Positions 4,079-5,736 of a stretch of 5,736 bases of DNA are shown here, piece after piece. Source of the DNA: Myxococcales bacterium (GTDB taxonomy: Bacteria > Myxococcota_A > Polyangia > Palsa-1104); the NCBI GenBank assembly GCA_023248835.1, contig JAHFDU010000268.1:1-5736 (forward strand). Direction: 5' to 3'. Under the pieces are notes generated by a model, which saw only the letters and a list, made by a program, of their open reading frames with translations, was not told the origin of the DNA and did not search any database. Both the position numbers and the translations under genes were made by a program. The number at the start of each line of letters is the position of its first letter. Position 1 is the stretch's first letter.

Positions 4079-5736
4079 ATGAAAAACGACCAGAAAAGCT
4101 TGGCAGGTTCAGAGAAGGAGCCGGAGATGACAGCGGAGCCGCCAGCGCCCACTCGAGACGCAAGCAAACCCGAGAATGCCGATCCGCTCGACATTCGCAA
4201 TCTCAGGCTCGAGCAAAATTTCGGCGAGGCACTCGGCGTCAAAAAAATCCTCAACACGGTGCCGGTGCGGCAGCCGACGAGGCAGGAGTTTGTGATGGTG
4301 CGTTCAGAACCGGAATACGATTTTGAATTTTTTGCGCCTGACGGTGAGCGCCCGATGCCGATTTGCCTCGTCGCCTATGAGCTACGAACAGATCGTACGA
4401 TTCGTCTCGGTCCCGAAGAGCTGCGTGCTCGAACATCAGCGCCGCTTTCGACGGGGCCGGAGTCGCTCGTGGTCGCCTACTACTCGTCAGCGGAATTCAG
4501 CTGCTTTCTCGCGCTTGGCTGGCCGCTGCCGATGAACATTTTGGATCTCTTTGTGGAGTTTCGCTGCCGAACCAACGGCACGCGTCCGCCACAGGGAAGT
4601 GGCTTGGTCGGTGCGATGGCCTACTTCGGAATTTCCGGCGTCGATGCTGTCGAGAAAGATTCGATGCGTTTGTTGGCCCAGCGCGGTGGGCCATTTTCGC
4701 CTCAGGAAATTTTCGCGCTGGTCACCTATTGCGAATCTGACGTGCTCGCGCTCAAACAGCTCTTGCCGCGTCTGCTGCCGTCGATCGATCTGCCGCGCGC
4801 GCTCTTGCGCGGCACATACATGGCGGTGGCGGCACAAATCGAGCGCAATGGAACGCCGATCGATGTCGAGACGCTCGCGACTCTTCGCCGCTGCTGGGTG
4901 GCTATTCAAGAGGGGCTCATCGCCGAGATCGATCGAGACTTTGACGTCTACGAGAATCGCACATTCAAGATGGAGAAGTTTGCTCGGTTCTTGGTGCAGC
5001 GCAAAATTGCCTGGCCGGATTTGCCGACAGGACGGCTGGCGCTTGACGAAAAAACATTTCGTACGATGGCGAAAATTCATCCAGTCATTGCGCCGTTGGC
5101 CGAACTTCGGCACTCGCTGTCGCAGTTGCGACTTTCAGATCTTGCCGTTGGTAGTGACGGCCGCAATCGCACGTTGCTCTCGGCTTTTCGTGCGGCCACA
5201 TCGCGCAATCAGCCAAGTAACACCAAGCACATTTTTGGCCCAGCCGTTTGGCTGCGTTCGTTGATCAAACCGGAACACGGTTACGGCCTGGCTTATGTCG
5301 ACTGGGAGCAGCAAGAATTCGGCATCGCCGCCGCGCTATCGGGTGACGCCGCAATGCAAGTTGCTTACTCGAGTGGCGATCCGTATCTCGAGTTCGCCAA
5401 GCAGGCTGGCGCTGCACCACCCGACGCTACAAAGCAAACGCACGCCGCCGTGCGCGAACAGTTCAAGGCGACCGCTCTCGGAGTGCAGTACGGTATGGAG
5501 GCTGCGGCGTTGTCTCTGCGGATCGGGCGGCCGATGCCGTACGCACAAGAGCTGCTCGACGTTCACAGGCGCACGTATCCCACTTTTTGGCGCTTTTCCG
5601 ACGCTGCCGTTGAGGGCGCTCAAGGCGGCGTGCAAACGCGCCGGCATTTCCGAATGCACGCCGAACGATCTTCGACGAACCTACACGACCTGGCTGCGCA
5701 ACGCCGGCATCGATGCAGCAACCGTTGCAGCGCTGC
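4079..5736 (+). CDS. Mosaic gene: mobile-element protein N-terminus fused to a truncated family A DNA polymerase with 3'-5' exonuclease; runs off window
   Basis: The frame is open from ATG 4079 to the window end. Residues 1-34 are a charged linker. Residues 35-80 (DPLDIRNLRLEQNF, GVKKILNTVPVRQPTRQEF) match the N-terminus of a separate conserved protein that I know from phage- and plasmid-like elements. From Asp81 the sequence is a family A DNA polymerase: exonuclease motif I as D81-F-E83, a likely motif II region YYSSAE (134-139), and motif III Y217-C-E-S-D221. The link region has LPRALLRGTYMA. In the polymerase domain, SDLAVGSDGRNR and SRNQPSN precede motif A (D408-W-E-Q-Q-E413), and motif B is R459-x3-K463-x7-Y471-G. 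Such enzymes copy DNA with proofreading. Motif C (HDE) is absent: polymerase similarity stops at about residue 514 (FSDAAVEGA, 5620), where the DNA turns into recombinase sequence in another frame. The remaining codons are out-of-frame tail, so polymerase activity is unlikely; exonuclease activity might survive. Strong for the domains, less sure the fusion is biologically real. Confidence 0.85.
   Translation, partial: MKNDQKSLAGSEKEPEMTAEPPAPTRDASKPENADPLDIRNLRLEQNFGEALGVKKILNTVPVRQPTRQEFVMVRSEPEYDFEFFAPDGERPMPICLVAYELRTDRTIRLGPEELRARTSAPLSTGPESLVVAYYSSAEFSCFLALGWPLPMNILDLFVEFRCRTNGTRPPQGSGLVGAMAYFGISGVDAVEKDSMRLLAQRGGPFSPQEIFALVTYCESDVLALKQLLPRLLPSIDLPRALLRGTYMAVAAQIERNGTPIDVETLATLRRCWVAIQEGLIAEIDRDFDVYENRTFKMEKFARFLVQRKIAWPDLPTGRLALDEKTFRTMAKIHPVIAPLAELRHSLSQLRLSDLAVGSDGRNRTLLSAFRAATSRNQPSNTKHIFGPAVWLRSLIKPEHGYGLAYVDWEQQEFGIAAALSGDAAMQVAYSSGDPYLEFAKQAGAAPPDATKQTHAAVREQFKATALGVQYGMEAAALSLRIGRPMPYAQELLDVHRRTYPTFWRFSDAAVEGAQGGVQTRRHFRMHAERSSTNLHDLAAQRRHRCSNRCSA
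5613..5736 (+). pseudogene. Tyrosine recombinase (phage-type integrase) fragment, out of frame with the polymerase
   Basis: In the frame starting at positions divisible by three, 5616 onward reads ALKAACKRAGISECTPNDLR and then RTYTTWLRNAGIDAATVAAL to the window edge. This is the box II region of a tyrosine recombinase: TPNDLRRT holds the second catalytic arginine (codon 5673 or the adjacent 5676), with Asn in place of the common His of HxLRR, followed by the TYxTWLRNAG helix and the start of the segment leading to the GH motif. The final H/W and the nucleophile Tyr would lie past the window. No recombinase sequence is seen upstream of about 5610, where the polymerase frame takes over. The first arginine and N-terminal half are therefore missing, and the fragment has no start of its own. 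It marks the right side of a deletion or misassembly joining the two genes of one element. Confidence 0.75.

Noticed and set aside
4487..5113. 208-codon - strand frame
   Set aside because: It is antisense to the polymerase domain with shadow-like Arg/Gln/His composition.
4551..5264. 237-codon + frame inside the polymerase region
   Set aside because: The product is an Arg/Ser/Cys-rich shadow; the frame from 4079 carries all polymerase and exonuclease motifs over the same bases.
1..5736. CRISPR array, tRNA or rRNA genes
   Set aside because: No regularly spaced direct repeats, cloverleaf or rRNA-like stretch was seen on either strand.

Overview
All genes seen here read on the + strand. The moderately high GC, the small proteins and a REP-like intergenic repeat suggest an uncultured Gram-negative environmental bacterium, perhaps of the Deltaproteobacteria/Desulfobacterota or Binatota kind. 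That placement rests on remembered sequence resemblance, so it is tentative.

Left part (1-2386): two translationally coupled genes for large polytopic membrane proteins. The first is the C-terminal part of a protein related to the '6-pyruvoyl-tetrahydropterin synthase-related'/YfhO-like membrane family. The second is a GT-C-like membrane protein of about 511 residues. They overlap by ATGA and look like chromosomal cell-envelope or surface-glycan genes. Two small conserved-looking genes of unknown function (2393-2641 and 2641-2880) follow with almost no spacing and overlap by one base.

Middle (2881-3833): a short intergenic stretch carries a degenerate two-unit 22-bp repeat of REP-like type. 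Two overlapping unrecognised genes (3002-3223 and 3216-3734) and a 99-bp gap come next.

Right part (3834-5736): a damaged mobile-element module. It starts with a small LacI-type helix-turn-helix gene that has a strong ribosome binding site but is broken by a single-base frameshift. Next is a long open frame that runs off the window. This frame is a mosaic. Its first ~80 codons match the N-terminus of a conserved mobile-element protein, and they are joined in frame to a family A DNA polymerase with a DEDD-type 3'-5' exonuclease. The polymerase keeps the exonuclease motifs and palm/finger motifs A and B. It is cut off before catalytic motif C, at a junction with an out-of-frame fragment of a tyrosine recombinase carrying the NDLRRT arginine box.

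The most interesting result is this pair of junctions within 1.3 kb plus the frameshift. They suggest a collapsed, decaying integrative element with its replication and integration genes fused by deletion, or else an assembly chimera. Read mapping across 4300-4330 and 5600-5630 would decide between the two.
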